Source: Actinopolymorpha pittospori (GTDB lineage: Bacteria; Actinomycetota; Actinomycetes; Propionibacteriales; Actinopolymorphaceae). From it: a stretch of 64,000 nt of DNA. Location: assembly GCF_014873875.1 (NCBI RefSeq), contig NZ_JADBEM010000001.1, positions 10,470,717 to 10,534,716 on the forward strand, read 5' to 3'. The translations under genes were made by a program, and so were the position numbers. The notes under the pieces are model-generated. The model was not told the origin of the DNA and ran no database searches. It worked only from the letters and a program-made list of their open reading frames with translations. Every line of letters starts with the position of its first letter. The first letter of the stretch is position 1. Of the stretch, positions 25,730 through 35,392 are shown piece after piece.

Positions 25730-27229
25730 CTACTGCTTCGCCCAGGGCTCGTTCTCCCACTTGTTGTCCTTGACCGCCTGGCGTTGCCCCTTGATCCACA
25801 GGTCCTGCAGGTAGGACTCCTGTGCGGTCTGCGACTTCGTGCCGAGCAGCCACCCTTCGTAGAGGCTGAGCGTGGTCACCCCGGGTGGTCCGCCGGGAAC
25901 CGCGAGCGGGATCGAGTCACCCCACGTGCCGTCGGCGAAGGCCTTGGTCTCGTCGGCGCCGGTCGCTCCCTCGACCGCGGAGATTCCGCCGGTCGCGGCG
26001 AGCCATGGCTGGATGTTGGCCGGGGTACTGACGAACTGCAGGAACTTCACCGCGGCGTCGAGTTTGTCGCCCTTGATCGTCGACGGGATCATGTAGCTGG
26101 TCCCGCCGACGCTGGCACCGAACCGGGCCGGCGCGCCACTCGCCACCGGTGTGGACTCGGTGGTGATCTGCGGGAACGGCGTGCTGGCGAAGTCGAACTT
26201 CACGTCCTTCAGAGCGCTCACTCCGAAGTTGACGCCCCATGCCATGCCGGACCTACCGGCGGCGAAGTCGCGCAGGCCGACGACGGCGCCGTTGAGGCCC
26301 TCGGTGTTGCCGGACCAGTTCTTGTCCACGCAGGCGTCCCACATCCGCTTGATCAGCTTGTGGGATTCCACGACCTCGGGTGTTTGGGTGGTGAGGTCAC
26401 CGGACAGGACCGCTTTGGCCATGGCCTTTCCGGCCACGGTGGGCTTTCCGGTCGACGACATCGCCTTACCCGGCTTTCCGTCGACGGTGTAGGTGTTGAG
26501 CTTGTCGACGTACTTGTCGAGGAGCATGCCGCTGATGGTCGTCATCGTCCACGCGGGGCCGAGGTCGGATCGGTCCATCGCGAGGGGCGTGTAGCCCGCG
26601 GCCCGGAGCTTTCCGCACCCGTCGAGGAGGTCCTCGAAGTTCTTGAACGGCGCGGTCACTCCGGCCTTCTGGAACGCGTCCTTGTTGTAGAAGAGACCGA
26701 TTCCGACCAGGTTGAAGGGGACGAACTCGATCTTTCCTTCGGCGTTGCGGCTGGACGGGTTTCCGGTCCCGTAGTAGCGCTTGCGGAAGACGTCGAGCCA
26801 GCGTTCGCTGCCGGGACCGTCCTTGATGTAGGGGTTCGGCTTCTGAAGGTACTCATCCAGCGGGTGCACCATGTAGGGCTGGTGGGGTGCCTGGTTGAAC
26901 ACCAGTTCCGGCGCCGTGCCCGCCGACAGGTGCGTCGAGATCGTCTGGCCGAAGCTGGTCAGCGGCAGCACCACGGTCTTCACCTTGATGTGCGGCTCCG
27001 CCTTCTCGAACCTCGCGATCAGGTCCTCCCACGGCTGGCCGAACGACGAACCGCTGTCGTTCCACTGGTTCGGGCCTTCCAACGTGATGGTCGCGTCACC
27101 GCCGTCGGAGGCTTCCTCACCGCCACCACAGGCCGACGCCGCCAGTGCCAACGCGGCAATGCCCACGAGCATGCGCGTCAGGGTCGAGCCACCGCGCCGC
27201 GAGCGCGTGACGTGGTTGAGTGCGAACAT
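25730..27229 (-). CDS. Sugar ABC transporter solute-binding lipoprotein
   Basis: This 499-residue family 1 extracellular binding protein has a basic N-terminus, a hydrophobic stretch and lipobox LAASAC (Cys about residue 33) followed by a Gly/Glu-rich tether, so it is lipid-anchored on the outer face of the membrane. The mature part begins with ITLEGPNQWNDSGSS and contains aromatic residues of the type that stack on sugars. It leads the operon SBP-permease-permease-DUF5722. GGGAGGG lies seven bases before the ATG. A palindrome at 27297-27310 may control it. Confidence 0.92.
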   Translation of the reverse strand: MFALNHVTRSRRGGSTLTRMLVGIAALALAASACGGGEEASDGGDATITLEGPNQWNDSGSSFGQPWEDLIARFEKAEPHIKVKTVVLPLTSFGQTISTHLSAGTAPELVFNQAPHQPYMVHPLDEYLQKPNPYIKDGPGSERWLDVFRKRYYGTGNPSSRNAEGKIEFVPFNLVGIGLFYNKDAFQKAGVTAPFKNFEDLLDGCGKLRAAGYTPLAMDRSDLGPAWTMTTISGMLLDKYVDKLNTYTVDGKPGKAMSSTGKPTVAGKAMAKAVLSGDLTTQTPEVVESHKLIKRMWDACVDKNWSGNTEGLNGAVVGLRDFAAGRSGMAWGVNFGVSALKDVKFDFASTPFPQITTESTPVASGAPARFGASVGGTSYMIPSTIKGDKLDAAVKFLQFVSTPANIQPWLAATGGISAVEGATGADETKAFADGTWGDSIPLAVPGGPPGVTTLSLYEGWLLGTKSQTAQESYLQDLWIKGQRQAVKDNKWENEPWAKQ

Positions 27230-27296
27230 GCGCGGGCCCTCCCGGTTTCAGGCCACTGCCGCCGAATGGGATCACGTGCCGAGGAGGAATGCTGTA

Positions 27297-27310
27297 TCGA
27301 TTCAAATCGA
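27297..27310. promoter_or_regulatory. Palindrome upstream of sugar importer operon
   Basis: TCGATT-CA-AATCGA is a perfect inverted repeat about 70 bp before the solute-binding protein start. Length and symmetry fit a LacI- or GntR-type operator, but the identity of the regulator is unknown and none is encoded next to it. Confidence 0.45.
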
Positions 27311-27452
27311 AGCTCGGACAGTGTTCATCGCGACTCGGACCGTGTCAACCACTCGGCACGTCCCTGAACGCGAGCGCTACGAGAGGTTTCCTGCATCGGC
27401 CATCGCCCCTGACCTCGTGCGGAGTGCAGGTCGGTGAGTGGGTGCGTCGGCC

Positions 27453-28751
27453 TCAGGTCCGGACGGCCGCGCCGCGCTCCTCCTGGATCTGTTCCAGGGA
27501 CTTCCCAGCCGTTCGTGGCATGAACACAATGCCGACGACACCGCTCACGATCAGGAGCAGCAGCAGGATCAACGCGAGCGTACGGAATCCGGTGGCGGCC
27601 AGCACCGGGACCATGAAGCTCCATCCGCCGATCAGGATGCGCACCACTCCGTAGAGCAGGGCCTGCGAGGTCGCCCTGATCTTGGTGGGGAAGAGTTCGG
27701 TGGACCACACCCGGAAGAACGGACCCTGCCCGAATCCGCTGCCGATGTTGTTGACGAGGATGTAGGCGAACGCGACGCCCACGCCCAGCGGGAAGCTGAA
27801 CAGCAGACCGTAGGCGATCGCCTGCAGCGCCGCGCCCACGGCGAACAGCAGCCTGCGGTGCCTGGTGTCGCTGAACGGCATGAAGATCAGCGACGTGGTG
27901 ATGGTGACGACCAGGAAGCCCAACGCCTGCAGACCGACGCTGACACCCTGGCCCTGCCCCCCGACGGTGCGCAGGATGTAGGGGAAGAAGAAGCCGGCGG
28001 TCCCGGCGACCAGGTTCCACGGCAGGAACATCGCGAAGACGAACGCGAAGGCTCGCAGGTTGGCGCGGGTGGTGAAGTCTCGCAGCCGCATCCGCTGCCG
28101 CGTCGTCGTGGCGGTCGCCTTCCAGCGTTCGGACTCCACCATTCCGCGGCGTAGGAACCACGTGACCACGGCCACGACGAACAGGTGCGCGAAGACGATC
28201 CGGATACCGAGCAGGCCGAGCGGTGCCAGCGCCCAGGCGAGGGCAAGGGTCAGTACCGGCCCAAGAGACCAGAACACGTTCGTCAGGCCGAGCAGCCTGC
28301 CGCGGGCACGGTCGGGTGAGAACTCCGCGATGAGCGTCCAGGACGTCGGGATGTCCGCGCCGACCGCGAGCCCGACGATGACGAAGCCGATCAGGAGCCC
28401 CACCAGGTCGGGGGAGAAAATGATGAACAGCGTGCCGAACGCGTAGATCAGCAGGTCCCACTGGTAGACCGCCTTCCGGCCGACCCGGTCCCCCAGCCAG
28501 CCGCCGATGAGGCAGCCGATTCCCGCGGAGATCGCGTTGGAACTGAACGCCGCGATGAGGCCGACCGTGCCGCTACTGAGGTGGTACGCCGTCGCCCACA
28601 GGGCCAGGCCGGCCGACCCGGCGACGATCGAACCGGCGTCGATGTAGTCGGCCATGGAGGCCAGCACCGCCCACCGCCACTGCCGCCGATCCACCCCGCT
28701 ACCCCGGGTCGACACGGCACTGCTGGTACGTCCGCTCGCACGACCGCTCAT
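27453..28751 (-). CDS. MFS transporter, sugar-porter-like
   Basis: This 432-residue protein has about 12 membrane segments. Between segments 2 and 3 lies GGWLGDRVGRKAVYQ, the MFS loop motif, and after segment 4 comes AEFSPDRARGRLLGL, like the sugar porter signature PESPRW-type loop region. The ATG at 28751 is preferred over 28802 because GACGGAG is placed eight bases before it. Its stop is 223 bp upstream of the solute-binding gene on the same strand, so co-transcription is possible. The substrate is unknown; a sugar or organic acid is likely. Confidence 0.88.
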   Translation of the reverse strand: MSGRASGRTSSAVSTRGSGVDRRQWRWAVLASMADYIDAGSIVAGSAGLALWATAYHLSSGTVGLIAAFSSNAISAGIGCLIGGWLGDRVGRKAVYQWDLLIYAFGTLFIIFSPDLVGLLIGFVIVGLAVGADIPTSWTLIAEFSPDRARGRLLGLTNVFWSLGPVLTLALAWALAPLGLLGIRIVFAHLFVVAVVTWFLRRGMVESERWKATATTTRQRMRLRDFTTRANLRAFAFVFAMFLPWNLVAGTAGFFFPYILRTVGGQGQGVSVGLQALGFLVVTITTSLIFMPFSDTRHRRLLFAVGAALQAIAYGLLFSFPLGVGVAFAYILVNNIGSGFGQGPFFRVWSTELFPTKIRATSQALLYGVVRILIGGWSFMVPVLAATGFRTLALILLLLLIVSGVVGIVFMPRTAGKSLEQIQEERGAAVRT

Positions 28752-29095
28752 GCGCAAGGCTCCGTCCCACCCCGCCCCGCGCGCCAGCACACCGCGCTCC
28801 AAGCCGGCAGTGCTCCGCGCTCACATTCTGGCCGGGGTCGATCAGGTCGATGAGTGCGTGTCCGCGCGCGACCACTCACCCCGGTGTGAAAGCGCGGGCA
28901 CGGTGGAGAACGCCCCGATCGTTCTCAGCCCGGCATCCGTCGTCAAGCCGACTCGGCAACTTCGGCCACACCCCGGCTACGACCGGCCAACCGCCCTCGG
29001 GACCGGCCCGGCATACAAGCGCTGTTCGGAAACTGGCTCCGAGCGGACCCTTCCTCCGTTGTCGTCATGCCTGCCTTGACGGTGCCGCCAGCGCC
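28752..29095. other. Intergenic region, 344 bp
   Basis: The region lies between the MFS start and the pnkp stop, both on the minus strand. It should hold the promoter of the MFS gene and the end of the hen1-pnkp transcript. No strong hairpin, palindrome or small ORF with a ribosome site was recognised. Confidence 0.5.
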
Positions 29096-31735
29096 CTACA
29101 GGCGCGGGTCGACCGGCTCGGACTCCAGGGCCAGCAGCGCGAACACGGGTTCGTGCACACGCCACAGCGGTTCGCCCCGGGCGAGGCGCTCCAGCGACTC
29201 CAGGCCCAGCGCGTACTCCCGCAGCGCCAGGGAGCGTTTGTGTCCGAGCTCGCGGTCGCGCAGCCGGGTCAGGTTGGCTGGCTCGGTGTAGTCCGGACCG
29301 TAGATGATGCGCAGGTACTCGCGGCCACGGACCTTGAGGCCGGGTTGCGCCAACCCCTTCCCGACTCGGGTGAGGTTGGCGTACGGCTTGACGACCATGC
29401 CCTCGCCACCGGCCGCGGTCAGCTCCTCCCACCAGTCCACGCCCGCGGCCACGGACTCCGCCGAGCCGGTGTCCACGACCAGCCGCCGAGTCGGGCGGAC
29501 CAGCGCCGGGTCGGCCTCGACCAGACGGTCGGCGACGCCGAGATGCCAGTCGTGGTCGCGCTGGTGCCAGGTCGCGCCCTCACTCGCCAGGACCTGGAAC
29601 GGGGCCACCATCACTCCGTCGAGACCGCTCACGTCCCAGCAGTAGCGGCGGTACGCGGCAGCGAAGGCGTCGGCGTTCGTCGTGCGGGCGTGGGTACGCA
29701 GGGTCAGGTCCGCGACGTCCAGCCCACGGGCCGTCGCGCCCGCGAGCGCGTCCATGGCCGCCGGGAGCATCGCGCGTGACGCGGCGCCGACGGCGGCGTA
29801 CTGCTCACGCAGCAGCGCCACCGCCTTGACCGACCACGGCAGGAGTTCGGCGTCCAGAAGGACCCAGTCGGCGTCGAGTTCCTGCCACAGGCCAGCCGAG
29901 GTGGCCGCGGCCCGGATCCGGGCGAGGAGCGTCTCGGTCAGGTCGGGGGCGAAGAAGGACCGGCCGGTCCTGGTGTAGACCGCACCACTCTCGCCAGCCG
30001 GCGCACCGAACCGTCGTGCCGCCACCGCCTCGTCGCGGCAGATCAGCAGGACCGCTCGGGAGCCCATGTGCTTCTCCTCGCAGATCACCTGCCCGACGCC
30101 CGCGGAGGCGTACGCAGCGAAGGCGTCCTCGGGGTGTTCGAGCAGGTCCGCGCGCTTCGACGTCGCGACGGGCGCCATCGTCGGCGGCAGGTAGGGAAGC
30201 CAGCGGGGGTGGAGCGCGAATCGGCTCATCACCTCCAGGGCGCCGGCGGCGTTCTCCGCGCGCACCGAGATCCGCCCGTGGTGGCTGGTCTCGACGATCT
30301 GCTTGCCGAGGACGTCGGTGATGTCGAGCTCGTCGCCGGCCCGGTCGCGGCCGCCGGCCGTCGCCTCGCCGGTCTCCGCCGCTACCGGGAACGGCTTGGC
30401 CGGCTCGTACCAGACCTGCTCGGCGGGCACCCGCACGATCTCCTTCTCCGGGTAGCGCAGGGCGGTGAGGTGTCCGCCGAAAACGCAGCCGCTGTCGAGG
30501 CACATCGTGTTGTTGACCCACTCGGGTTCCGGGGTCGGCGTGTGGCCGTAGAGCACCATGGCCCGGCCGCGGTAGTCGTTCGCCCAGGGATAGCGGACGG
30601 GCAGGCCGAACTCGTCGGTCTCGCCGGTGGTGTCGCCGTACAGAGCGAAACCACGGACCCTGGCCGAGGCGCGCCCGTGGTACTCCTCCTTCAGGCCCGC
30701 GTGGGCAACGACGAGCCGGCCGTCGTCGAGGACGAGGTGGGAGATCAGGCCGTCGCACCACGTCTCGACGTCCTTACGGAAGTCCTCCGGCTCGGCGGCG
30801 AGCTGCTCCAGCGTCTCGGCGAGGCCGTGGCTGACTCGGACGTTCCGTCCGATGAGGGCCCGGACCAGCTTGTTCTCGTGGTTACCCGGGACGGCGAGGG
30901 CGTGCCCCGCGGCGGTCATGCCCATCGCCAGCCGGAGCACGCCGGGCGAGTCAGGTCCGCGGTCGACCAGGTCCCCGAGGAAGACGACCTGACGTCCCTG
31001 CGGGTGCGCCGCGTCGACCGCTCGGCCCTCCTCGTCGCGGGTGAGCACGTAGCCGAGCCGGTCCAGGAGCGACTCGAGCTCCGCGCGACAGCCGTGGACG
31101 TCGCCGATGACGTCGAAGGGGCCGTGCTGGTCACGCAGGTCGTTGAACAGCTTTTCCCGGACGATCCGGGCCGAGTCGATCTCCTCGACCGAGCGCAGGA
31201 CGTGGACCTTACGGAAACCTTCGCGGTTCAGCCCCTTCAGCGAACGCCGCAGTTGGTCGCGCTGGCGACGTACGACGTGCGCGCCGAAGTCGCGGTCGGT
31301 CCTGGCTCGGTTGCGGGCGACGCACACGCTCTCCGGCGGGTCGAGGACGATGGCGACCGGGAGTACGTCGTGGGCTCTGGCCAGTTCGACGAGCTGGCGG
31401 CGGGCGTCCCCCTGGACGTTGGTCGCGTCGACGACGGTGAGCCGGCCGGCCGCGAGGCGCTTACCGACGATGTAGTGGAGGACGTCGAAGGCGTCCTGGG
31501 TGGCCGCCTGGTCGTTCTCGTCGTCGCGGACCAGCCCACGACAGAAGTCGCTGGAGACGACCTCGAACCGGCCGAAGTGGCGGGCGGCGAAGGTGGACTT
31601 GCCCGAACCGGAGGGGCCGATCAGCACGACCAGGCACAGGTTCGGGACGTCGAGCAGCCGGCCACTCTGCCCGTCGACTGCCTGGTGGTCGGTGCCGCTG
31701 GTCTCGTCGGCGTTGTCGGTGGGTTGGGTGCTCAC
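29096..31735 (-). CDS. pnkp: Polynucleotide kinase-phosphatase, bacterial Pnkp
   Basis: This 879-residue three-domain RNA repair enzyme heals broken RNA ends. The 5'-kinase domain has P-loop GPSGSGKST (about 40-48). The binuclear metallophosphatase domain has GDVHG (211), GDLVDRG (254), GNHE (284) and VVAHAG (343). The C-terminal nucleotidyltransferase (ligase-like) domain has motif I EEKHMGSR with the adenylated Lys555. In the known family the ligase domain needs Hen1 for sealing. The GTG start overlaps the hen1 stop (GTGA), which suggests coupled synthesis of the two partners. Length is normal for the family. Confidence 0.96.
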   Translation of the reverse strand: MSTQPTDNADETSGTDHQAVDGQSGRLLDVPNLCLVVLIGPSGSGKSTFAARHFGRFEVVSSDFCRGLVRDDENDQAATQDAFDVLHYIVGKRLAAGRLTVVDATNVQGDARRQLVELARAHDVLPVAIVLDPPESVCVARNRARTDRDFGAHVVRRQRDQLRRSLKGLNREGFRKVHVLRSVEEIDSARIVREKLFNDLRDQHGPFDVIGDVHGCRAELESLLDRLGYVLTRDEEGRAVDAAHPQGRQVVFLGDLVDRGPDSPGVLRLAMGMTAAGHALAVPGNHENKLVRALIGRNVRVSHGLAETLEQLAAEPEDFRKDVETWCDGLISHLVLDDGRLVVAHAGLKEEYHGRASARVRGFALYGDTTGETDEFGLPVRYPWANDYRGRAMVLYGHTPTPEPEWVNNTMCLDSGCVFGGHLTALRYPEKEIVRVPAEQVWYEPAKPFPVAAETGEATAGGRDRAGDELDITDVLGKQIVETSHHGRISVRAENAAGALEVMSRFALHPRWLPYLPPTMAPVATSKRADLLEHPEDAFAAYASAGVGQVICEEKHMGSRAVLLICRDEAVAARRFGAPAGESGAVYTRTGRSFFAPDLTETLLARIRAAATSAGLWQELDADWVLLDAELLPWSVKAVALLREQYAAVGAASRAMLPAAMDALAGATARGLDVADLTLRTHARTTNADAFAAAYRRYCWDVSGLDGVMVAPFQVLASEGATWHQRDHDWHLGVADRLVEADPALVRPTRRLVVDTGSAESVAAGVDWWEELTAAGGEGMVVKPYANLTRVGKGLAQPGLKVRGREYLRIIYGPDYTEPANLTRLRDRELGHKRSLALREYALGLESLERLARGEPLWRVHEPVFALLALESEPVDPRL

Positions 31736-33195
31736 GCGCTGACCTCCGCTCGCGGTTCGCCGTCACTGGTCTCCAGCGCGTCGGTGATGCGGGTGAACAC
31801 CGCCATCTGGGTCGGTGGTCCGAGGTCGGGGTCGAGTTCGCCGATCGGCACGAACCGGACGTCGTAGCCGTGCGCGTTGCCCGCCCGTCTCGCCCACGCC
31901 TCGAACTCCGCACGGCTCCACTCGAAGCGGTGGTCGGGGTGGCGCATGCCCCCGGCGCGCAGGCTCTCGTACCGCGCGTTGAACTCGACGTTCGGTGTCG
32001 TCACCACCACCGCGCTCGGCCGGGCGTGCGCGAACACGGTTCGCTCCAGGGCCGGCAGCCGCTCCGGGTCCAGGTGCTCGACCACCTCCATCAGTACGAT
32101 CGCGTCGTAACCTTCGAGCCGGGAGTCCCGGTAGGTCGCCGAGGACTGCAGGAGCGACAGCCTCGCCCGCTGGCTGTCGGGCATGCGGTCCAGGTCGAGG
32201 CGTCGGGCGGCCCGGTCGAGTTCCCTCGGCGCGACGTCGACACCGACGATCTCGGTGAACGACGGATCCGCGATCAGGTCCCGCAACAGCGCGCCCTCAC
32301 CGCATCCGAGGTCGACGACGCGCGTCGCGCGGAGTGTCCTGAGCTCGGCGAGTACGGCGGCTCGACGTATCCGGACCAGCGGCTCGCGCTGCTCGCTCTG
32401 TTCGTTCGTCGCGGTGTCGGCTTGTTCCTCCACCTGCGCGCTCATCGTGTCGTCGAGGGCGGCGAGGCGCTCGGCCGCGTCGCTCACGTAGCCGCTCTGA
32501 TGGGCGAGGTAGCGGCGCATGATCAGGTCACGTTCGGGATGCGTGCGCAGCCAGGTCCCACCACCACGGACGAGCTTGTCGATCTCCTCGGTGCTGACCC
32601 AGTAGTGCTTCGCGCCGTCGAGGACCGGGAGCAGGACGTAGAGGTGACTCAGCGCAGCGTCGAGGGTCATGGTGCCGGCGAGGTGGGTGTCGACGTATCG
32701 GGACTCTCCCCAGCTGGGCACTTCGGGGTCAAGAGGGTGTGTCGAGGCGGTGACCCGCCAGCCGAGCGGCGCGAAGAGCCGCTCGACCAGGTCGGCGCCG
32801 CCGCTGCTGGGCAGGGAGGGCAGGTGGATCTCGAGTGGGAGTAGGGCACCCTCGAGGTCGGGGCGCTCCTTGCAGCGGCCGCGCATCGCCGAACGGAACA
32901 CTCGCCCCAGTGCGACCGCGAGCATCGAGGAGGCGGCGTGTGGCCGGTCGTTCACGTACTGCGCCAGCGCGAACCCGTCGCCGCCGAACCGTCTTCCGCG
33001 CACCAGTCGGATGGGGTCGACCTCGACCAGCAACGCCACCGTGCACCGATCGTCGTCCGCCCGCGGGTAGAACACGTGGGCGGTCCCGACGGACAGGTCG
33101 AAGCTCTGCACCCGGTCGGGATGCTTGTGCAGCAGGAACCCAAGATCGGTGGCGTTCGGTGCGGTCGAGGTCAGCGTGAGGAACACGGGCGCCAT
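31732..33195 (-). CDS. hen1: RNA 3'-terminal 2'-O-methyltransferase Hen1
   Basis: This 487-residue protein methylates the 2'-OH at RNA 3' ends so that repaired RNA resists re-cleavage. The N-terminal half (LTLTSTAPNATDLGFLLHKH) is the bacterial Hen1 domain that binds and activates Pnkp. The C-terminal half is a SAM methyltransferase with VVDLGCGEGALL as motif I and VLMEVVEHLDPERL carrying the Glu/Glu/His metal ligands. It is the first gene of the two-gene hen1-pnkp operon. Targets in the family are tRNAs cut by ribotoxins; no toxin is seen nearby. Confidence 0.96.
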   Translation of the reverse strand: MAPVFLTLTSTAPNATDLGFLLHKHPDRVQSFDLSVGTAHVFYPRADDDRCTVALLVEVDPIRLVRGRRFGGDGFALAQYVNDRPHAASSMLAVALGRVFRSAMRGRCKERPDLEGALLPLEIHLPSLPSSGGADLVERLFAPLGWRVTASTHPLDPEVPSWGESRYVDTHLAGTMTLDAALSHLYVLLPVLDGAKHYWVSTEEIDKLVRGGGTWLRTHPERDLIMRRYLAHQSGYVSDAAERLAALDDTMSAQVEEQADTATNEQSEQREPLVRIRRAAVLAELRTLRATRVVDLGCGEGALLRDLIADPSFTEIVGVDVAPRELDRAARRLDLDRMPDSQRARLSLLQSSATYRDSRLEGYDAIVLMEVVEHLDPERLPALERTVFAHARPSAVVVTTPNVEFNARYESLRAGGMRHPDHRFEWSRAEFEAWARRAGNAHGYDVRFVPIGELDPDLGPPTQMAVFTRITDALETSDGEPRAEVSA

Positions 33196-33241
33196 TCTTC
33201 ACCCAGGTACGCCCGCGTGGTGTGTCCGGTCGGACCGGCGG

Positions 33242-35370
33242 TTACGCCCCAGTGGTGTCCGCCGGCTCGAGGCCGATGATGGCGGCGTCGCGTGCGCCCA
33301 CCTCGACCTTGACCGTCCGGTGGTCGACGACCGGGTCCTTGTCGGTTCCCCACCGGACCGTCGTGGTGCCGATCGGTGCGCATACCTGGGACAAGGTGAC
33401 CGTGACGGTGCGCGGGTTCCTGGTCTGGTTGATGAGCCAGAGGTATCGCCCGCCCGCCCCCTCGTGCAGCCGCGCGGTGATCGCGGGATCGCTCACCTGG
33501 ACCCGTTGCTCGCGTCCGGTCCAGTGGAGGAGGTGGGTGTAGTAGGTGGTGGTGTGGGGGTGGTGGTGTTGGTGGTAGCCGAGGGAGGGGTGGGTGCCGA
33601 TGAGTCGGGTTTTGCCTTTGCCGTGAGTGTTGTCGATGGTGGCGGGGGTGTGGTCTTGGTAGTGGGCGGTGGTGGTGCCGGTGGTGGGTTGGAGGGTTTG
33701 TTTGAAGCAGGCGCCGTGGGGGGTGATGTTGTCGTGGGTGGTGAAGGTGAGGTTGGTGAGGATGTCGGGGGTGAATTCGACGTCGGTTTGGGTGGCGCCG
33801 AAGAGGTGGTGGAGGTTGTTGCCGGGTTGGGTGGTGTTGGCTTTGGCGTGGTCGGTGAAGTAGGCGGGACAGCCTTCGCTGATGAGGGTGCCGCCTGCTC
33901 TGACCCAGTTGGTGAGTTTGGTGGTGGTGGTGTGGTTGAGCATGATCGGGTAGGGCAGGTAGACGGGGATGTCGGTGTGGGTGGGGTCGAGGTCGTCGAT
34001 GTGGAGGAAGTCGGCGTGGATGTTGGAGTCGAAGAAGGCTTGGTAGGTGCCTTGGAGTGCGTGGGCGTGGTGGTCGGTGGAGTGTTGTTGGGCGTAGGTG
34101 AACAGTTGGGTTTCGGGGACGTAGAGGATGTGGATGTCGGCGGGGGCTGGTTGGGAGTTCCACAGGGGCTGTTGTTCTGGTGCGGTGGCCCACGCCGCGA
34201 TCTGGGACACCATCTGCGACCGGTCGGTGCGTGACCCGTCCATCCCGTAGGCACCAAACGCACCGAACAACGGACCATCCAACAACGGACGCCAACGTGG
34301 ATACAGGAGTCCGCGGGCGCCTCCGCAGAACGTGATCATGTTCCACAGTCGGACGTCTTCTGGTCTGGGGACTCGCCCGTCCTCCTTCGGCCGACCGATG
34401 ACCTGCGGTTGCATCCACAGGGGACCCGCCTGCGCCTCGGCGTGCCAGAAGTCCTTTCCTCTGGACGCCGAACGGACGAGGTCGAGAGCGTGGAACTGTT
34501 TCCAGGGCTCGTCTCCCTTTCGAGACGCGACCCAGGTGAGTCCGTAGGTGTCGACGTGGGAGGCGGCTTTCCAGTCGTCGGTGCCGCGTGGCGCGGCGTG
34601 GGTGAGGGACCCGGCCACACCATGAGCGGTCAACTTGTGGTGGGGGTCCAACGACCGGACGATCCCCGCCCGCCAGGCCATCAACTCATAGGCGTTGTCC
34701 TGCCGGAAACTCAACCAGTCCAACACCTCGGCAAACGGCGCCAACGTCCGCGGGGGAACGATGTCGTCCCACTCGCTGTAACTGTGGCGACCCCACACCC
34801 GACCCAACGTGGCCAGATCACCGTAACGCGCCCGAAGCCACACCCGGAACTTCCCCGCCGTCGCCGGGCAGTAACAGGTGTCCTCCGCATACCCACACTC
34901 GTTCCAGATGTCATACCCACCCGTACCCGGATGGTCCCGATACCGCGTCACCAACTCCGTCAGGAAGTTCCCCGCCAACTCCCTGGCATCATCGTTGTCC
35001 AGACACAACCCCGGGAACCCACCCACCGCCGAACTGCCTGGGACTCCACACGGCTACCATCACGACGCTCGAACCGGGCATGCGCCAACCTCGCGAACGC
35101 CCACTCCGGCGCCGACGTCATCATCTCCGCGATGATCGTGGAGATCCCGTTCGCCGCCGCCAACTCCAACTGCCGGTCATAGTCACCCCAGTCGAACACC
35201 CCCGGAGCAACCTCCACCGCCGACCACATGAACCAGTGCCGAAACACATTGTGCCCATCCTCGGCCGCCACCCCGTAATCCCGCTCCCAATCAGCAGCCG
35301 GCGGATTCGACTTCCGAAAATACACAGCACCATAAGGAAACCCAGGAAAACCCACAGACAACACCATCAT
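33242..35370 (-). pseudogene. GH42 beta-galactosidase gene, copy A, frameshifted by 7-bp deletion
   Basis: The reading frame starts MMVLSVGFPGFPYGAVYF and matches copy B until RRDGSRVESQ, where ATCAGTG is missing (between 35037 and 35038). The frame is lost there and resumes in another frame at about 35026, continuing through the whole catalytic barrel to 33242. Catalytic elements are intact downstream: WNE (acid/base) and FWHAEA (nucleophile region). A GTG early in the second frame could start a truncated protein. Two blocks are identical to copy B (34531-35355 and 33513-34297), while a 233-bp segment between them and the 3' end differ. It lies 22 bp after the solute-binding protein gene on the same strand. 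Confidence 0.85.
33513..35355 (-). repeat. Long inverted repeat, left arm
   Basis: This arm pairs with 37837-39686 on the other strand. Blocks 34531-35355 and 33513-34297 match the right arm base for base where compared, except for the 7-bp deletion. The 233-bp segment 34298-34530 has the same length as its counterpart but is clearly diverged. The arms are 2.5 kb apart. Confidence 0.9.
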
Positions 35371-35392
35371 TTCAGGTTGGCCGGTAGGCGCG

